NCBI RefSeq assembly: GCF_029255125.1
Contig: NZ_JAPUVR010000106.1
Span: 1 to 53,315, forward strand
Reading direction: 5' to 3'
Origin: Accumulibacter sp.
GTDB taxonomy: Bacteria; Pseudomonadota; Gammaproteobacteria; Burkholderiales; Rhodocyclaceae
Length of the DNA: 53,315 nt
The notes below the pieces were generated by a model. The model was not told the origin of the DNA and did not search any database. It saw only the letters and a list, made by a program, of their open reading frames with translations. Numbering within the stretch: the stretch's first letter is position 1; each line of letters opens with the position of its first letter. Shown one piece after another: positions 51,321 through 53,315 of this stretch. The position numbers and the translations under genes were made by a program.

Positions 51321-53315
51321 ATGACTTCCAGCGCCGCGACGCCGCCGATCGACTTCTTCGTCAGCTACACGCAGGCCGACCGCGCGTGGGCCGAGTGGAT
51401 TGCCTGGCAGCTCGAAGACGCGGGCTACAAGACATTGATTCAGGCATGGGACTTCGACCCGGGCAGCAATTTCGTCAGCGCGATGCAGCGCGCGCTGCAG
51501 AAGGCCGAGCGCACGATTGCCGTGTTGTCGGACGCCTACTTCGCTTCGGGCTTCACCGAGGCCGAATGGACAGGCGCTTTCGCGGCGGGTCGCCAGCGTC
51601 TGCTGCCGGTGCGCGTGCGCGACTGTCGGCCGGATGGCTTGCTCGCTGCCATCGTCTACCTCGATCTGGTCGGTGCTGACGAGGTGGCAGCGCGCGCGAA
51701 GCTGCTCGCCGGAGTCGAACGCGGGCGGCGCAAGCCGCCGACGGCGCCGCCATTCCCGGGCGCTGCAGCATCGGCGCCGCCGGCTTTCCCCGGCGTTGCG
51801 CGCGCTCCGCTGAGCGGGCTGCGCCGGGCGATCATCGACGGCGGCGAGCTGCCGGAAATCAGCGAAGCCGCGCTGCACGAGATCCTCGCCGCTTCGCCGC
51901 GCACGCTGAGCGACTACCGACTGGCGCGCATTGCCGAATGGTCGCAGCCGCGCTACGCGCTGAACAGGCGCTTCACGCGGCTGACGCTGCTGCTCGACCA
52001 GGGGCAGGACGCGCAAGGCATGCGCTGGCAGGCGCAGCCGCAGAGCTTCGACGATCTGCGCCAGGTGCTCGCGGCCGCGGCCGACGCGCCGGCACTCGTC
52101 GTTCTCGGCCCGCCCGGCTGCGGCAAGAGCACGCTGCTGCGCCGGCTGGAACTCGACCTGGCGTACGACGCACTACGCGCGGCAGAAGGCAAAGGGAAGG
52201 GCCAAGGCGAAGGGGAAGGCCAGGGCACAGGCGAAGGCACAGGCGAAGGCACAGGCGAAGGCACAGGCGCAGCCCGGGCGGTGGGCGGAGTAGCCGCCGA
52301 CGGCTGGGTGAGCTTCTTTGTCCCGTTGAACCGCTACCGACCGGCGCGCGCCGGCGAAGCGCTACCGTCGCCGGATGACTGGCTGGCGGCCGAATGGGAG
52401 CGGCGCACGCCGCACCTGCCGCCGCTCGCCGATTTCCTGCGGCGCGGCCGGGTGCTTCTCCTGCTCGATGCGGTCAACGAAATCCCGCACGGCGACGCGG
52501 CGGACTACGCACAGCGGATCGACCTATGGCGCGACTTCCTCGCGCGCCTGCCGCATGGCGTGCGCGCGATCTTTTCGTGCCGCCGCCTCGACTACAGCGC
52601 ATCGCTGTCGACGCCGGAGCGTTCGGTGCCGCACGTGCGCATCGAACAACTCGCCGACCGTCAGGTCGAAGACTTCCTCGCCGCATACAGCCCGACGCAC
52701 GGCGCCGACCTCTGGTCGCAACTGCGCGGCACGCCGCAACTCGATCTCTTCCGCTCGCCGTTCTACCTGCGCCTGCTGATCGCCCAGGCGGGTGAAGGCG
52801 GGCCGCCGCTGCGTGGGCGCGCCGCCCTGTTCACCGGCTTCGTTCGGCAAGCGCTGCTGCGCGAAATCGAAGCTGGCAACCGAATGTTTCGCCCTGGCTA
52901 CCTGCTCGACGCGCGCGACCACGCACACATCGTCCGCCGCGAATGGCGCAACGCGCTCGAACTGCCGACGCGCGGCCCGCTCCTCCCGGCGCTCAGCCGG
53001 CTGGCGCATGCGCTGCAGGCGCGCCGCGCACCGGGCCAAGCCTCGCGCGTGCGCGTGCCGTGGGACGACGCCTGCGAACTCCTCAGCGCTTCGGGCGGCG
53101 GCGTACCGGCGGCCGAGCTGCTGTGCGCCGGCAGCGCGCTGCAGGTGCTCGAAGAACAATGGGACGACCTCCTCTACGTCCACCAGTTGCTGCAGGAATA
53201 CTTCGCCGCGCGCTGGCTGGCTGCGCACCCGCAGGCGGAACTCGCCGCCAGCGAATGGCGCGCGGCGACGATCTCGCCCAGCCTGGACGAAGTGATCGCC
53301 GGTCTCGGTGACGCC
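51321..53315 (+). CDS. Second TIR-NACHT protein, truncated by the window end
   Basis: 665 residues visible, open to the right. TIR domain ~10-130 (DFFVSYTQADRAWAEWIAWQLEDAGY). The linker, NACHT Walker A GPPGCGKST and Walker B VLLLLDAVNEIP closely parallel 45745-49005. A Gly/Glu/Thr low-complexity insert occupies the same inter-motif position as the ADADADAD insert of the paralogue. The FGE domain expected at the C-terminus is beyond the window. ATG at 51321 aligns with the paralogue's start. Confidence 0.87.
   Translation, partial: MTSSAATPPIDFFVSYTQADRAWAEWIAWQLEDAGYKTLIQAWDFDPGSNFVSAMQRALQKAERTIAVLSDAYFASGFTEAEWTGAFAAGRQRLLPVRVRDCRPDGLLAAIVYLDLVGADEVAARAKLLAGVERGRRKPPTAPPFPGAAASAPPAFPGVARAPLSGLRRAIIDGGELPEISEAALHEILAASPRTLSDYRLARIAEWSQPRYALNRRFTRLTLLLDQGQDAQGMRWQAQPQSFDDLRQVLAAAADAPALVVLGPPGCGKSTLLRRLELDLAYDALRAAEGKGKGQGEGEGQGTGEGTGEGTGEGTGAARAVGGVAADGWVSFFVPLNRYRPARAGEALPSPDDWLAAEWERRTPHLPPLADFLRRGRVLLLLDAVNEIPHGDAADYAQRIDLWRDFLARLPHGVRAIFSCRRLDYSASLSTPERSVPHVRIEQLADRQVEDFLAAYSPTHGADLWSQLRGTPQLDLFRSPFYLRLLIAQAGEGGPPLRGRAALFTGFVRQALLREIEAGNRMFRPGYLLDARDHAHIVRREWRNALELPTRGPLLPALSRLAHALQARRAPGQASRVRVPWDDACELLSASGGGVPAAELLCAGSALQVLEEQWDDLLYVHQLLQEYFAARWLAAHPQAELAASEWRAATISPSLDEVIAGLGDA
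52224..52270 (+). repeat. 12-nt tandem repeat inside the NACHT domain gene
   Basis: GGCACAGGCGAA is repeated in frame almost four times (52224-52235, 52236-52247, 52248-52259, then a partial copy), encoding GTGE repeats. It falls between Walker A and Walker B, in a loop that also carries low-complexity sequence in the paralogue (ADADADAD). Confidence 0.85.

Noticed and set aside
52224-52270. Tandem repeat as a possible CRISPR array
   Set aside because: 12-nt head-to-tail copies without spacers, in frame within a gene.
1-53315. DGR reverse transcriptase, accessory protein and template repeat
   Set aside because: Looked for an RT-like protein and for AAC-rich copies of the cassette; neither is in the window, so no retroelement core is annotated.
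1-53315. tRNA, rRNA, riboswitches, prophage or IS ends
   Set aside because: None recognised by eye on either strand.

Overview
The window is GC-rich, gene-dense bacterial DNA. Its gene content (clade II nitrous oxide reductase operon, heme d1 genes, PEP-CTERM protein with a sigma-54-type promoter, PHB-depolymerase-type esterase, DsbB, DedA) points to a denitrifying betaproteobacterium of the Rhodocyclales/Candidatus Accumulibacter/Dechloromonas type. That placement is inferred from gene families, not from a search. I see no rRNA, tRNA, CRISPR array or transposase with intact ends.

Layout. (1) 1-345: C-terminal fragment of a DUF4351/Rpn-type protein, then the 3' tail of the next gene. (2) 346-3144 (-): a DUF4062-STAND NTPase-FGE-sulfatase protein. 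(3) 3371-8382 (+): a tightly coupled run dedA, purN, a DUF3108 gene, an rsmB-type methyltransferase and mscS. (4) 8583-11128 (-): two coupled small proteins and an RstB/RstA-like two-component system. (5) 11410-15078: dsbB, a zinc-ribbon membrane protein, a secreted caspase-like protein and a convergent FGE-sulfatase protein. (6) 15319-20367 (+): two rSAM/selenodomain-associated transferases, a DUF3047 protein and an unusual fused esterase. (7) 20455-24151 (-): a TlpA-like thioredoxin, nirF, nirDL, nirG and nirH for heme d1 synthesis. (8) 24364-33966: a PEP-CTERM protein, two ABC permeases, a methyltransferase, a PP-loop enzyme, an acyl-CoA ligase and a thioester-reductase-like protein. (9) 34167-45538: a DUF3467 protein, a small membrane protein, and the nos operon nosZ-cyt c-cyt c-nosB-nosD-nosG-nosH-nosF-nosL-nosY. 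(10) 45745-53315 (+): two paralogous TIR-NACHT proteins (the first ends in an FGE-sulfatase domain, the second runs off the window) flanking a chemoreceptor.

The most striking signal is that the two large STAND proteins at opposite ends of the window (346-3144 and 45745-49005) have unrelated N-termini but end in a near-identical DNA cassette. A 22-codon stretch differs by 13 amino acids; 18 of its 19 nucleotide differences lie at codon positions 1 and 2, nearly all in codons explicable as mutated AAC. It is followed by 60 identical bases and, at an identical 38-nt spacing, by two hairpins with GCA loops. This is the signature of variable regions and initiation-of-mutagenic-homing sites of a diversity-generating retroelement (DGR). 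No reverse transcriptase or template repeat is in the window, so the retroelement would have to act from elsewhere in the genome. The result would be conflict-type STAND/TIR sensors whose C-type-lectin-fold (FGE) ends are hypermutated.

The respiratory genes form a second theme: NosZ is Sec-exported, carries a CuA site, and is followed by two c-type cytochromes and the clade II-specific membrane protein NosB instead of NosR. The heme d1 genes suggest a cd1 nitrite reductase elsewhere in the genome.
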